From Takakia lepidozioides (lineage: Eukaryota; Streptophyta; Takakiopsida; Takakiales; Takakiaceae): a DNA stretch of 64,000 nt. The position numbers were made by a program, and so were the translations under genes. The stretch covers positions 54,293,053 to 54,357,052 of the forward strand of contig CM060732.1 in the NCBI GenBank assembly GCA_030704615.1, given 5' to 3'. The notes under the pieces are model-generated. The model was not told the origin of the DNA. It ran no database searches and worked only from the letters and a program-made list of their open reading frames with translations. Of the stretch, positions 24,364-38,740 are shown one piece after another. How positions within the stretch are numbered: position 1 is the stretch's first letter; each line of letters opens with the position of its first letter.

Positions 24364-26043
24364 TGGTTGCTGCAATTGTTTGTGGTCTCGTCAGCTGCAC
24401 ATGCAATATTTAGAATCCTTTCTTGGGAGGCCTCAGAGTTCTGTGATGAAGCCGTTTTTGTATTACCTGGAAGCACCTCTAATTTTTTTGCAGACTGCAT
24501 TAGCTAGATCTTTTTCTTTGGCTTGACGCAATAGTCTCGTCAGAATAGTGGTAGCTGTCAGTAAGATGTTCGGCCTCTGGACCATGCTATCCTCAGCTGG
24601 AGTTCTCCATATTAATCTATAATTGGCTGAAACTCTTCTGTAGAATTCTACTGGACCCCACTGAAAAATATGAAGCCTGAACAGGGAATGGGGATGCCCT
24701 CACTCCTGAGGCATACGGTACATAGGTGTCAGGATATTTGCAAATCCACAGCATGTTGTAATTCTACTTGTAAATGCAGTATGTTGGCTGGGATGACCAC
24801 CCAATACATTTGGCTGCTTTTCTATCAGCCTTCAGTGCTTGTGAACCTGCAACAATCTAGTGGGATGCACTGAATGCTTGAGAGAGGCTGAGTGATGGTG
24901 ACAGATCCTGCACCACTTTGATTACCAATGGTTTTTTGGGGCTTTTTTGGTGGAGTTTGTCCCATCTGTCATCCAGTTCTGCAGGGTTTTCATCTCACTC
25001 ACTTGTCCACTAATACAAATAGCCAGGAAAGAGTGGTGGTGCTCTTGTAGTATGGACTTTTTCCTATAGCTTATAATGTCTCTGTATCTGTAGGCCACAT
25101 CTCCCTTCCAGACACTGAACATCTGTGGAGATACTACATGTGATCTGTAATCTTGAGAATCTAGCTGAAGTGAGATCGAAGATGATAGCCACATCTATTC
25201 CTCCACATGCTTTACATATAATTTAACCTCCTTACTAGAAATCTTGGTTATAGATCTTTTGGTAGGGTGTGCCAGAAAATTCATGGAAATGCTCCATGTT
25301 GCGGCTTGTGAAGGTAGCGATCATGGTCTGTCTGTGCATGTGATTGTAATGGTGACACCACTGGACACAGGGAACTCCACAACATCTTTGTCCATGGAAG
25401 TGCTAGATGCCCCATGGGAAACAGTAGCGTACAACAGCAGAATCTTTCTGACTCATGCTTCAGTGGAAGGACTCTCTGCCCCAGGATTGGGAGGTCACCA
25501 GCTGAGGGTGAAGATGGTGATATCAGCTGGCATCACTGCTGTGCTAGTGACATCAATTTTGATCCTGTGCTAGTGCCTGATGCCTTGGGCTCAGTTTATT
25601 TATCCTTCCAATTTTGGCCACCTTCTTTTCTGTCTTTCATCAGTGCCCTTGTGCCTTTCTGTCCCCTTGGGTTGGTGTCTTTGGCTGCCAGTGTTCTTTT
25701 GCTCTGCCCCTTTGGCTTTCTTTCGTTGGTTTATGGTCCTGGGGTGGTCCTCCCCCTGTGAGCCTCACGGCCCAAGTGGTTATGGCAGACTCCTCACGAC
25801 ATGATCTGCCTCAGTTCTTGCTTCCTGTATAGAGGTCCTTCTATAGTTTACAATATACATAGAGAGACAGGGAGCTGTGGGGCACACTAGGTCAGTCACC
25901 ATAATCTGTATCAAAATCCAAGAAGGCATTTTTTCAGACTGAACCTTAATCTCAAGGTTGGTAGTATCGGAGAGACAAGGTGGGGATTTGCATGATCTCT
26001 CTCCCTCTCTCCAAGACATACATACACAGACAGGTACGCACAC
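24364..26043. other. No gene seen
   Basis: The 5' part is presumably the 3' UTR of the F-box gene. Remaining frames are short, low in complexity, and show no domain. The 3' end abuts the stop codon of the minus-strand GT47 gene. Confidence 0.4.
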
Positions 26044-26780
26044 TTACTCCAAAGAATTTCTTACAATAAGTCGTCTTAACCACAACTCATACATCACCAT
26101 ATAGAATGCATCGAACTCCCGTGGTGGCGTATGCCACTGAAAATGTTTTCTAACTTGCATCACATGTCTTTGCAAATTTGCATATTGTGTTAAAGTAACT
26201 TGCTCTAAAGTGTGCTTAAGCAGAGGAATATCAAGGGTGGCTACCACAAGAGAAAATTTCTTCCAATCCAACACATCGTTAAAAGGAAGGTCATAATAAT
26301 TGGCAATAATCACAGGAACGCATCCATAGTACATGGCATCCCCGATGCGAGCGGTGTTGACCTCAAACCCCTTAACATGGAGACAAAACTTGCTTGTCAG
26401 AAGAGCTTCAGAATAAGGAGTAGTGATCCGCCCTGAGTGTACCAGGATCTGTGAATCATTTCCCCAAACCTGTGCAAGTTTTGCACGCACATCTGAATTG
26501 ATGGCACCTGCAAAAAAGGCTAAATTCTTCCTGCAAACCACTCCCAGCAAAATTACCTTGGTGTGATCCATATCTGGAAACTCAAGAATCTGCCCATGTA
26601 CTGTGATAGTCTTGAGTGGCAGTGCAACCACTCACAGCCACATGGGTCAAATCTGTTTCCAGCTAAAGGCGTACAGCTGTAGTGCTGCAATCAACCTTAT
26701 ACTTTCTATAATGCAATTTCAGGGGACTACTATCCCAGAGGCCTCTAATAAACATTGGAAAACAAGCTAATATTCTGCAG

Positions 26781-26819
<39 letters not shown>

Positions 26820-29800
26820 GGCAGATTGATGCTTGTGTGAAGGGATTTCTAGAGGATATCTGGAAAACCCGGATTAATTCTTTATATGGAGGTAAGTCTT
26901 ACTACCAACGTCAGCCCCTGACAGAGGTAGGTTCTGTCCCTTTTGTTCCCGCTCAAACTGGGCGCGGGGTCAATGGCCACAAGGCTACAGCAAACAACGT
27001 CTTATGAGTACAATCTCTCTCTGGGGCTCACTAAATTTTTCCACTGCAGAGGGGTCAACTCTGAGGTTAAGAAAACCATGCTTTGTCGCGTTATTAGACC
27101 TGCCTTGGAGTACGGATCTGCTATATGGGTTGATAACTCCAACCAGGCTAAGTCTCTAGAATCCATTCAAGTGGGGGTGCTTAAGGAGTGTATGTCCAAA
27201 ACAGCCAATGTGGCTGTTCGGGGTGAGTTTGGCATTCCGTCCTTAAGCTCCCGACGAGATGAATTCAAGGTCAGATGGTGGGGTCAGCTGCAACATATGC
27301 CCAACACCAGATATCCTAAGTTAATCACTCTATATCTTGGAAACAGGACCGCCCTGTCAAACAGGCTAAGTCCTGGCAGAAGAGAGTAGAAGAGATTCTC
27401 AAGGACCTGGACCTGGATCCGCAAGTCTTGACCCTGCTGGATAAATCTGACTTAGAGGCTGTAGTGTCCTCAGCCATGTCTGTTGCCATGAGATTGTCTG
27501 ATGAAAATGAAGTTAGGCAGAAAACTTCCCTGAACTTGTTTCCAGTCAGTGACATGGGGGAGGACATCTTGGATGACCTCAAGGGTCTACCCACTCTCGG
27601 CACTAGACTGAAATTTAAACTCAGGGCAGGAAGCCTACCTTTGAACAGCAAACAGAAGCAGAGAGGAAAGGGAGAGTGCAATTGCCCGCTGTGTGGGCAA
27701 TCTGAAGACAGTACTCACTTTCTGATACACTGTCCGGGGTTCTCTCACCAAAGAGACGCTCTCTTCAATTCTATCAAGGGAATTGTGCCTGTACCCCTGT
27801 TTAACAACTTTGAAAGTCTCGAGGCTGAGCCAAAAGCCCAGGCCCTCCTGAGGCCTAGTTTTTGGGCAAATCACACACAGCAGATTGATGCTTGTGTGAA
27901 GGGATTTCTAGAGGATATCTGGAAAACCCGGATTAATTCTATATATGATGGTAAGTCACACTACCAACGTCAGCCCCTGACAGAGGTAGGTTCTGTCCCT
28001 TTTGTTCCCGCTCAAACTGGGCGCGGGGTCAATGGCCACAAGGCTACGGCAAACAACGTCTTATGAGTACAATCTCTCTCTCTCTCTCTCCTTTCTACTC
28101 TCAGGCCGGGCCAAGGCTACAGCAGCTACAGTCTAATGAGTCCGTCTATCTCACCTTACAGCTCACAAGCAGGGCGGGCCTACCTTTGGGTTGTTGATCC
28201 AGCTTCTCGAGGAGTCCCAGACCGAGGCCAGATCTGAGGTACAGCTGCATCCTTGTGCGGAATGTAGGACTGCTGATAGTAGCTGGCAGGGCACAGCAGC
28301 TGGATGGCATTGAGCCGTACCTCTGGCACTCTGTCCATGGCAGAGCGTGCAATGGAATGGCATGAAAGATAGAAATGGTCAGCACCTTTGGTCCGGTTCC
28401 AGTACCTCCACTGCCCACTTACATTACCCACATAGTTCTCGAGAAAGGCTTGCAATCCCGACACTCCAACACGAGAATCATGGCGCAACCTTGCAATGGA
28501 AACTGGGAGAAAGAATAAGTCTGCATGTGCCGCATCCTTGGTCACGAATGTGCTGCTCATGAGTGCCTGTTTGAAGAAACTCTCACTTGCATAGTTCCCA
28601 GTAGGCCGCACCGTTACCGGGAGGAAGATGTTGTTGAATGGGTCAGTGGTGGGTCGAGGGTATACAAAAATCTTGAAATTGTGCAACATTTCCTCATAAT
28701 CTGTGTGAAATATGTGCCCAGAGTGGTAGGGTCCACTATCTGCGGTACTGTGTGTATCTGAAAAAGAGACCTGAGGTGAGTTAACAAAATGTAAGTCTCT
28801 CTACGGGAGTAAAGGTTTTGCAATGGTAGGTCCCCCTTCTTCTCCCTCCTGCAGCATTTCTGCCTTGGTATCCATCACTTCTACTCAACCCAAGGTAAGT
28901 CCAGAATTTGTGGCAACAAAGCTGTGGCTAGCAAGAAAAATCTCTGAACCTAGACAGGAGACTTCCATTTACACTGGTCAATCTATTTGTTCAATTGGTG
29001 AAGGCCATTAACCAGGGCGTAATCTCTACTTACCTCCACAAATTGATGGTCACACTGGCTGAATTTCTCTCATTCACAGGATGGTGATCAAGTCTTAATA
29101 AACTGCACAAGATTTTAGTTGTTGACCAGAGGATTCCTAGGGTTTCTGCTCAATTACATATTGCACACTAATGAACTCCTGCAATACTTGAGACTGGTCT
29201 ATACACTTATGATGGATTTGGATGATGGGATTCGCTATCGTATCTTGTTTGAGTCCTCCTGGCCACTTCGAGTTCCATGAGCACAGAACCAGAAGTGCCC
29301 CAAGGTATGGGCTTCTCTGAGAGGAGGGAGGCATTTTGCAATCAGATCGCTACCCAGACCCGGCCCCAATGTCTGGAAAGTGCACGAAAGAGATGTAACA
29401 GCTTAAGGATAGCGTCCACCATTTGCTATTCAGCTGGGACATTTGACGCAAGAGCCAAAATTTGCATCGCAAAACTCTCAAACTTCTTTCCATCTCTGTC
29501 GAAATTAGCAAGTTCCGAACCTGTCCTGGTGTAATTCTCATAAATCCCGTCCAAGAATGATACCACCGCTAGTGCGCTCATCGATTTTGCCTCTGATTTT
29601 GCATGGCTGTCTACCACCCGTCCCACCAAGCCCAGATGATCCATACCCGATGGACCGTCATGCCGGTCATGTGCGTGAGAGGTGTAGTCTGTTTTCGCAT
29701 CCCCGGACAACATATGGCCGTAATACCACATCACTCGAGTTGCCAGGATAAGAATGCACACCACGGCCACCAATCCTACGACGCTACAGGCAGGCTGGGT

Positions 29801-29872
29801 CCGCTGCCGAGGAACCCGTCTAGAAAAACGCCCACCTTCAGAATAAAGCCTGCTTACTATTGACCCCGCCAT
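26044..29872 (-). CDS. Exostosin-family (GT47) glycosyltransferase, multi-exon
   Basis: This is a type II Golgi membrane glycosyltransferase of the plant GT47 family, which builds cell-wall or glycan side chains; the sugar specificity is unknown. The first exon opens at ATG 29872 with a basic N-terminus and one membrane segment (about residues 30-50), then a stem with an N-glycosylation sequon. Its 3' end is not resolved (it stays open to about 29430). A second exon 28757-28184 carries GPYHSGHIFHTDYEEM, FKIFVYP, ADLFFLP and YIPHKDAAVPQIWP. The last exon 26530-26044 carries LAFFAGAINSDVR, SKFCLHVKG, RIGDAMYYGCVPVI and the C-terminus. Frame and phase agree across the 28184/26530 junction. That 1.65-kb intron contains the LINE copies listed below. 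One or more exons between 29430 and 28757 may be missing from this model. Confidence 0.8.
26821..28091 (+). mobile_element. Two 5'-truncated LINE copies, tandem, in a GT47 intron
   Basis: Both copies end with the same ~200 bp (26821-27021 and 27880-28091), starting GCAGATTGATGCTTGTGTGA and ending in ATGAGTACAATCTCTCT followed by a (CT)n tail. The first copy is only this 3' end. The second extends from about 27022 and encodes the C-terminal part of a non-LTR retrotransposon ORF2: a post-RT region with RPALEYGSAIW, then, after a frameshift near 27340, a CPLCG...THFLIHC zinc knuckle. A (CT)n tract of about 35 bp also precedes copy 1 at 26783-26817. The orientation is opposite to the host gene. 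Neither copy can be mobile. Confidence 0.8.
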
Positions 29873-29884
29873 TGCCCACCACAC

Positions 29885-30950
29885 GATCTCGAAGCTTTTC
29901 TAACGACTCTGCTGCAGCAACCTCACCATCATGCCCTGCCCGATCGCAGGCAGCAGATACAAGTCAACCCTGCACCGCCTCTTCTCCATCATATTGCTAA
30001 CTGCATAGATCCAGAGAAGATATGCCCTCCTGCTCCCACTCCACGATTGTTGAAGGGCCTTCAAGAATGCCCCTTTTGTAAGCGCTATTCACCCAATTAA
30101 CTCACAATCAACTGCCATCAATGCTGGCACAAAGCACGACTAGTTGGTGGGATCAAACTTATGACGAATCTTCGATTCTTCCTGCTGCATGATCTGGATC
30201 TGACCACGCAGAATGCTGCCACAAGGACGTGAGACGTAATGAAAGTCTGGAGGAATCGTTTGAAAAGTAACTCAAAGCATGCTTCTTCTGACAGATGGAT
30301 GCCGTTCCTCGGTTGCGCTGCGGCGCGCGAGTGTGAATAACATTGTGTGGAAATGGTGATGGTGAGAGCAGATGGATTGTGACCTTCTCGCCCTTTTCTG
30401 CCATACAAGATCTTGCAAAAACACACTTGACAACTCTAAGATTTTGACCTCTGTAACACTCTCACCTCTTGTACACTCTTAGCTCATGTGCCATAGACTG
30501 AGGAGTAAACAAGGGAACGATTAACAGCTTGCTGCTAGTGATAATGAAATTGAAGTCTCCAGTCTCCACCACATAGACTTTACTTCCCATTTCAGAGATA
30601 GTAAGATAGGAAGAGGAATTTTGTCTTCACTTGCATTGACTATATATACTACATGCATACATAGCCCAACCCGAAAGGAGGCACTAGCACTAGCAGCAAG
30701 GTGAAGTGACTCTTCGCTACGCCGGCTTCGACCAGAGTCCTCTCTCTCTCGACTATTTGCATAACTGTCGGCAATGGGACAACAAATCTGAGAGAGTATG
30801 ATCCATGATAATCCTCATCATTTTTCTGCATGATGTTCATATGCGTCCCCAGAGTCCCTCAATGTGTGATGAGATTCAAGAACATTCACATTCACAACCA
30901 CTGATAAACACAACACAACTAAAGTAGAACACACCCAGTGTCACTTGGGC
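29885..30950. other. Intergenic, no gene seen
   Basis: This interval lies upstream of the minus-strand GT47 gene and downstream of the minus-strand MBL-fold gene. It should hold the GT47 promoter. Frames are short and without domains. Confidence 0.4.
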
Positions 30951-33900
30951 TTACTTTCTCCACTTCCTCGTGCAGACAAAAGCACCGAGCAGCACAATGA
31001 CTGACAAAGCCCCGGCCACCGGCACCCTGTTTACATACATGAATTGCCTGCGCAGAGTATAATGAGCAAGAGCTGGGAGGCAGCGCAGTGCAAATGGAAC
31101 CTTGCTACTTTGCTCAAACGCCTCCATTGAGAAGTCCTGCCATGCCAAGCCGTCATGAGCGTAGGACACAAGAGGCTACAAGTACACTTGCCTAGTAGAT
31201 CCCTTTCTCCTCTCTTTTACCTCCTTCACTCTGTTGGATAAGCTTTTCCGTTTCAGAGGCTGGCAACCAACTTGACTCCAATGTATGGTATCCATTCCAC
31301 TTCATGCAGTTTTCCTCTCACTGACACTGAATTAATGCTCAAGTAACATTTGTGGTTTGCTCAGAGGGTGCATGATGATTGCAGTCGACCAGGCAAGGTT
31401 GGTGAACATCATGCTCTCACAGCCTGTTTAGGTCATATTGAAATAGAATTTTCACTGTCAGCGTATACAATTTCCTATCTGCTGTTTGACGTCGTGTTTC
31501 AAGAATCCAACCAGTAGGTTTGATCTCTGTAATTATTACCTTGGATTTGTCATTGGTAGAGCCGAAACTAACTAATGGTTAGCACAATGGCAGCAAGGGA
31601 CATTCCAGTTTTGAAAATCCCTTACTCACACAGTGATCAAGATTTCTAATGAGCACTGGAGATTGCATTATGCACAGAAGGGACTTTAACACAAGAAATT
31701 GAAGACAATTAAGGCATATAGACCAGCTGATTAGAGAAAACTCGTTATGGTGGGGGTTTAGAAGCATACAGGGGGAAGTTTCTGAAGATAGCTCAAATGC
31801 TCTACATGTAGCTTCACATTCATCAATGCGCCTGGCCATAACGTAGCTGGTGTGTCAGCATAAACTTGCGCCACCACTTGGTAAGCAGTCCTGGCCCCTC
31901 CTGTAATCGCACTCAAAACTTTTTCCTCCCTTGCCTCTCGGTGCCTGCCAGACATGTGCCCTCATACCATTGGAGCTTTCTACCAACAAGAAAGGCCCCA
32001 TCTGAATGCAAGTTAATCAAGCTGCTCTTTGTGGACATTCCATAGGCACACCTGTGATAACAGTAGTTCTCATCTAGCCCTTCCCAGCTGGCTGAGAGTA
32101 TGGTAACACATGCATATCAACCCTCCCCGAGCAGGTCACAACGTTTGTGAGACAGCACCTTGAAGTCAAAGGTACCATGAGATTGCGCACAAACCAACGT
32201 CAATCCATTCACAGAAAATTAATGGTTGATCTGGCTGTATAGGGTGCAGACATGCTATCTTTGGATAGGGAGGCTGCCCACTAAGCAGCAGAAAACTCCA
32301 TTTAAAGACTGCAATTCCCACAAAGCCACAAAGACTGGCATGTGCATGTGACATTTAAGAAGATGCAGTAACCCCTTTCAATAAATTCATTTGCACCTCA
32401 TCCACAGCTCAATGCTCAGATCTACACAAATCCATGTACAGGATTGCAAGCCTCTTTAACATACGCAAATACAGCTTCCTCTACCACAGGCTATCCGAGA
32501 GGGAAAGATGTACTCAATGCTGTTGAGACCATAGTCAAACCTCCAAAGGTCAAGGAACTCAGCCCCGACTTTGCCATAGTGGTCGCACAACAATTAAATC
32601 ACATAGAATTGAGCATTGATGTCAGAGGGGGCATAGATATCCTGCTCGAAACCTCAATGTTGATTTCAGTACTTCTGCTCTTGCCCCCAACCTCATACAC
32701 ACCCACACATAGGATATCCTGTCCATCCCAAGGTGATGATTCTAGTGCCTATGACAGCTACTATCCTAAGGGGGAATCATGTGAACTTACTTGATGTAGC
32801 CCTGAAGCATGTGTGTTGGCCAAAGATTTGGTCGTCCGTGTGCAGGCACAATAACTTTTGGCGCAAGGTCCAAAAAGGAACGGCAGGTGTTCAAGTAGTC
32901 CTGCAACCAAACCACATTATTCAACCACACTGAAGGCGACACCCATACCACCTCACTGGGACATCATATAGTGCAAAGGGCAATTCAATTCACCTGTTGA
33001 AAGTTTCCAGTTCCCCTACAATCCTGCGATCCGTGAGAAATATCATCTCGTGGGCACTTTGGCACAGTTTAAGTTGATCATAAGATTTTGAGAACACTGA
33101 TGGGTTGAAGAAAAGGTCAAGGCTCACATATGGTATCACAATAGGCTGCAAGGTTCTGATTTCAAATCCCACTAAAGCAAATTTAAAATTTCTCAGCAGA
33201 AAGTATAGGAATTATGTTCACGAATAAAAACGAATTTTCAGCATCAGAGTGTACATGGTACCGTGAGAGGAACTCACGGAGTGCATTCAACCAAAGTTAG
33301 AGAATGAAAGAACCCTAAAATTCATTCCTACAACAGAAGAGTGAAAGAAGTTACCTGCATATTGCCCCCCGAACTCCCATCCAGAACTGAACTCCCTTGT
33401 CTGCACCCACCAGCCACACCACACCACACCATTCATATGTTCATCACCAAACACACCAGAAGGAAGTTGCAGGCTGCCTGCTTCACCTTTTGTGCTTTCC
33501 CCTGTTAGGGCGTGACCACTTTCTAATGTCCACTTTTAGCCCCCTGGGAATCTTGTCACTCAAATCAACTTGAGACTCGCAGGTAGGTACCAAAAAAGTA
33601 GCAATATCCTGTTGGCAGCTGGGTGACCTCACCCTTGTCACCTGCCATGTATATCTGCATTGATTCGACCCCAGACCATCTGCTGAGTGGCAACAGGGCC
33701 CTAGCCACTGGGTTACCTGCTGGAAGCCCTACCATTCCAATACAAAGCATGGACCACTTCCCATTTGGCCACCATGCTCTATCTTAGCATGCCATCATAG
33801 TTGCATTAACAGACTAATTGCAACCATTTCAAGGTGCCCATAGCAGAGCACTTGGCTGTGCACATAGGATGGAATCTTAAGCAGCTCAAGGCACCTGCAG

Positions 33901-36900
33901 GCACAGACCCCCTGATGCTTGAGAGATGTAAGCTGTCTACAGGATCTTACCCCACACAATGATCACCCACAAGGAGTGTGCGTGTCATGCGATGAAAAAG
34001 TGCAAGATGACCATCCGTGTGACCCTGCACACACCAGAGATGACCAATTCATTTGCTGTCTTAACAAGCCATACTGATGTCATCGAAAAACACCTTGATA
34101 GCAAAGTGGATAGGACCCGGAATCACGTGGAAATTAAGAATATCTAGGATGGGCAGCTGACCTCATGGAAAAGGCAATGTGCATGGACTAGGAGAATAGC
34201 AGAGCAGCTCTGTGGTAAGAAAGCACTATCCAACATTACGCTTACTTGTACACCACAGAATCAGACTGGATTGTTTCCCCTTGCCATAAGATAATGGGGT
34301 TCATTACACCCTAGAGCTCACCCCTCAGGGTTATGTGCTCCTTCTTGATGGAAGGTCATAAGTAGACCATCCATACCATATAAACTGACCATAGGACAGC
34401 ACATGCGTACCGGGGCTGCTATCACTTCCATCTCCTGGCCAGCGATGAGCAGTTTGAAGCCATCCACCACAGCAATACACTGCAACCCACTTGTCGCTGG
34501 ATCCCAACACAACAAGTGAGTCAGAAAGTGCATAATGTTGGCCTCATGCAAATGGCAACAGCACTAGACCACCACAGGCAGCCACTTAAAGGTCTATGGG
34601 AACACACCTTTACCCATGCGTCGAATGGTTTTCTCATGCGCAATGATGACAGCCTCTGGGTTGTGTTGCCTCACAGTTGGGAGTCCTGTGTGCCATTTTA
34701 CTCTCATTAAAGTCCAAAACCAAAACCAAGAGTAAACACGGGCAGAGATAGTGCTGAGTGATTCCAAACTTGGATTTGAAAGGCAATGAACAAAAGAGTG
34801 TGAAATTAACATTATGAGGGTCAATCACTTCATGTCGGGACTTTTGATACATTGCAGTGACTAGCTGCTACAACTTCCCACTGATAAATACGTACAAGCA
34901 TGCTCATAACACAGGCATATGTCCTTAGAAGTATCCTTGCACAGAGTTTCTGATTAACTTCCAGACATACAGAACTCCACCATGAAGAACATAGAGCTTA
35001 AATAAAGGAGAACAAAGGAGTAAGTTAGGCTATCATTATTAGACAACCACTGCATGATTATGGAGCCCCTTTGACCAAGGCTAGAACATCTCCATTCCAC
35101 ACACGGCCACCTTCAACATGTCTCAATGTTGACTTGCCAGTTTTGATTCTCAGTTGGTCATGACTACTTGCAGGTATCCCTTCAGCAGGACCAACCTGTA
35201 CTTCGTAGGTGGCTGGTTATCTCAAGACCCCCAGAAGCTAGGCTCACTACACAGGGTAACCCTCCAGTATATGTGGATTACACAGCATGACCAAGTGTCC
35301 CGGGCCCATCTGCTGAGGGATGTAATACTACAACAAATTACCATAACTTGGGATTCAGATTATCGGGGGACATCACCTCATGCTCTGCACTTGGAAATCA
35401 GCCATTGCAAGTGAACTACAAAGCTACATGATTCCAGCTCTTTGTGCAGGAGAATCTACATGAGGGACCATGTAGCAGAGTTCCCATGACCCTCTCTCTA
35501 GCTGACCTCACGAGGTTTAATGAATTCACACTAAACACAATATGGGCCAGAGAACAAGCACCTATTGAATGTCAAGGAGGGTACCATTCCTTGTTGTCTT
35601 CACATACTTAGAAGCAAGAAGAAACTGCTAACATTTGCACACCATTCCACCATAATTTGGCCCAATGTGCACAGCAAATGCAATACACAGGTGCATTCAT
35701 GGTCATGCCTCAAAAGTTGCTTCCACAGCAGTCATGGCCCACATTCTGCTCCTCCTCATTTCTGGTACTTTTCTTCTCTGTCCAGAGTGGATATGGGGTC
35801 TGCCACAAAGATAAAAGTCTGACAAGTATTCCAAAACCCAAACCAAGTCAGACTACTGATCTTACCATCAGTGTGATCATGGTGATGGTGTGTCACAAAC
35901 ACCAGGAGCCTTGTTGGCAGTTCCTTAACAATCTTGGCAAGCTGCACTGCACCAGTAAAAGCAAGCTTAGATGATTCCAGTCGACTACACTTCTCGAGCC
36001 AGCAGAAGAGGAAGGGGTTTTTATTTGCTAGACTGCACCTGTATTAATGTGGAGCTCCTCTCTAAGGTTAGGAACAAAGGCACTTGCAACGAATTTTGCT
36101 TCTAATCTGTACTCCTGATTCCCCCAGTTGCCCACATATCCTGCTACCAGTACCCATGGTCGTCACACAGGTCTCAGCTCCCTAAAGGACCAACCATCAC
36201 AGACCAATAAAGTAGGAAACCGCCTACCCAGTGACCCCTCCTTAAAGCTGGGTTAACTACACAGGGTGACCTCGGGCTTAGGCAGATGGGGATTTGACTC
36301 AGTAGAGCCACGGTACAAATGGCAGTACCACCCCTGGTTCCATGACAAAGACGTGCTCCAAAAATTTGTCCAGTCTTTGCTGGACGAGTCTATATACATG
36401 AGGAAGCACCTACAAACCTGAGCTTGCGCCGAGGCCGGATAGCAACCAGGATCACACATCAAAGCATCACCATATGCTACAGCCATGGTGCTGTCTGTTC
36501 TACGTTCCAGTGGTGCTGTGGGGGAGAATAGGACCAGATTGGTCTTACTGAATGGCATCAGAGTAGTTGAGTCCATTGGTGCAATGAACACACCAGGCGG
36601 GTACTCCTGCACAACAATCGATATGATAAGGATCGACAGACAGATCTTTGCTCCTTGCTATATCAGGAATGTCTCCAACAACCAACAGAGGCACTGGGAT
36701 GAAAAGCAGGAGCATCGGAGAAGAATGACGAAATTGGGGTCATCTCAGCAATCAAACTCTGACCAACATGAGAGTGTTGGTTGGGAAGCAGGTTACCAGG
36801 CTATTTATACTCAAATTGTACTTGAATGACAAGTATTCTGGGAAGTAGGAAGAGAAGGCAAGCACAGCCAACGGGCCAATGCGCTTTCCTCTGACATCTG

Positions 36901-38740
36901 CTCCCACTAGCATGTGACAAGCTTCATGTTGGTCAATCCACTGTTCGCCTCCTGCATGTTGCCCAACCCTACCATATCACCATATTTGGAGCTTAAGGGC
37001 CTACAATGGGCTCCGCAAGTCATTATCTTCCTTCCAATCCCCCCTCCGGTCTTTGTCTTTACCTCAACCACATGTCTAGTGTCTGTCTAGGGACTGGGGA
37101 TACAGTAGCCATGCTGGAATCAGCATTTTAATTTTGAAAATGAAGGCAATGCCAGGACATTGCCAGCATTCCCTACAACCAGATTTGGTGCAGGGCTACG
37201 GTAACTTTAGTCTCCCTCTCCCAGCCAGGTAAAAATCTATGATGAAATTCAGAGAGTGGATATCCCAGATGGATTACGGGGTCTGGCATTGTGATAACTT
37301 TCAAAAGGTGGCCGCATACATCTGCCTTCCAAACTTCCTATTTATCCCGTTACCCTGTCCAGACTTCACAAGCCACAGAATAATGGCAAGTACAGAAGTG
37401 AACAGTGCACTCTCTCCTCACCCTCAAATCGCACTCACTCAGATCTGCTCCGTGTGCAGTGGAGAACCCACAATCCACTGCATACTATCAATCACTAGAT
37501 ACCGATGACCTTTCTGCCCCCCTCTCCCCCTCACTGCTAAACAAAGGATCTCTTCAAGAAGTGCATGTAAAAAGTATTCCGGCAATTTGGCGCAGTCTCT
37601 TTCACCTCTACTAGCCCAAAACATTGGTCATCGAGCAACCAAAAATTGACAGCAATTAAACGCTTGCTTCGATGTAATAGTACTGCCCTCCTCTCTCTCC
37701 CTCTCAAGGTCTCTCTTCAAGCATCCGCTACCTGCAAAATTGCCATTGCGGCGGGTCTCAGTGATAAAGACGATGGTGTGAAGAGGAGGGCCTGGTCCGA
37801 AGGCTGGCTCTTGCACAAACTTCCAGTATCGCCATGAATAGACTGGACCAGAAGCCAAACAGACGCTTGTTTGAATCTGCTACACACATTGCAGCCAAGA
37901 TTTGTTACTGCCTACCAATTTGCTGTGTGAGCAACTTTTGTGAAGTGTGGGTCTGCCGAGGCAGGTCATGTAAATATCTCAAGGCAATTCCATCGAAAGC
38001 ATGTCCAATAGCCTGTCCAACCTCATCAAGCTTATACAAACTCTCCACTACGGATCGTACTTCCCATCCGAGTTCCCATCTTTTCTCTTTGACTGAGCTT
38101 CTTCTCCAAACACTCAGGACCTGTGAATATATTCACATATCATCTATTGTTCAGACTCTGAAATGCAAACCCCCAGAGAAGGAGGATTGTTCTTGTAACC
38201 CTGGAAACCCAAATTCATCAAAATCCTCTACATGTAGAATAAACTGCAAATTAGGCGTAGAATCTAAGCGAAGATTGAAAGAGTACTGCACCACCTGCCC
38301 ACCATGCAGCATACTGACAAGATTCTCTTCAGCCAGTTTCTTCCAGACTCGATGAACACCCACACACATACACGAGGAAGCGGGCAACGTCCCACTTCTA
38401 AGTAAGAGGCAAAATGTTAGATCAATCTCTTGGAGAAACAAAGTACCTGTTGGACAGCATCAAAAACATTAAAGCCCTTCAGGCCCAGGCACTCCAGATT
38501 GAGTTTAACGTTACTCACGACCTTGGCCAATCGCTCATCCTCTCCCCCAATACCCGAAAGCTGCGCAGAGGAGCCCCCGAGACGACACAGGGCCGCACAG
38601 GGCAGGTCCCACAGCTCGGAGTCTGTAAGCTCCGACGGCGGCCCTGGAGCCACCTGCCTCTTCAAACAGATCTGGAACACCTCCGATGGATCCACATTCT
38701 TCACTATCAGCGCCACCTGATACAATGCTCCCCCTGCCAT
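30951..38740 (-). CDS. Metallo-beta-lactamase-fold hydrolase, ~13 exons, C-terminal membrane anchor
   Basis: This is a plant hydrolase of the LACTB2-like MBL group; the best-known relative is Arabidopsis At4g33540, from memory. Resolved exons are 38740-38447, 37842-37732, 36951-36797, 36606-36418, 35941-35866, 34685-34614, 34496-34411, 34024-33951, 33015-32994, 32900-32791, 31944-31770 and 31136-30951; phases agree. One exon (length 3n+1) between 38446 and 37843 is unresolved. Zinc motifs are intact: THHHHDHTDG across 35866/34685, PGHTDGH, GDHC and PAHGR. The last exon ends with a hydrophobic segment and RKWRK, suggesting a tail anchor. Most borders are canonical, and the exon 33015-32994 has only 22 nt. 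The donor after 34614 could instead lie at 34608. The substrate is unknown. Confidence 0.85.
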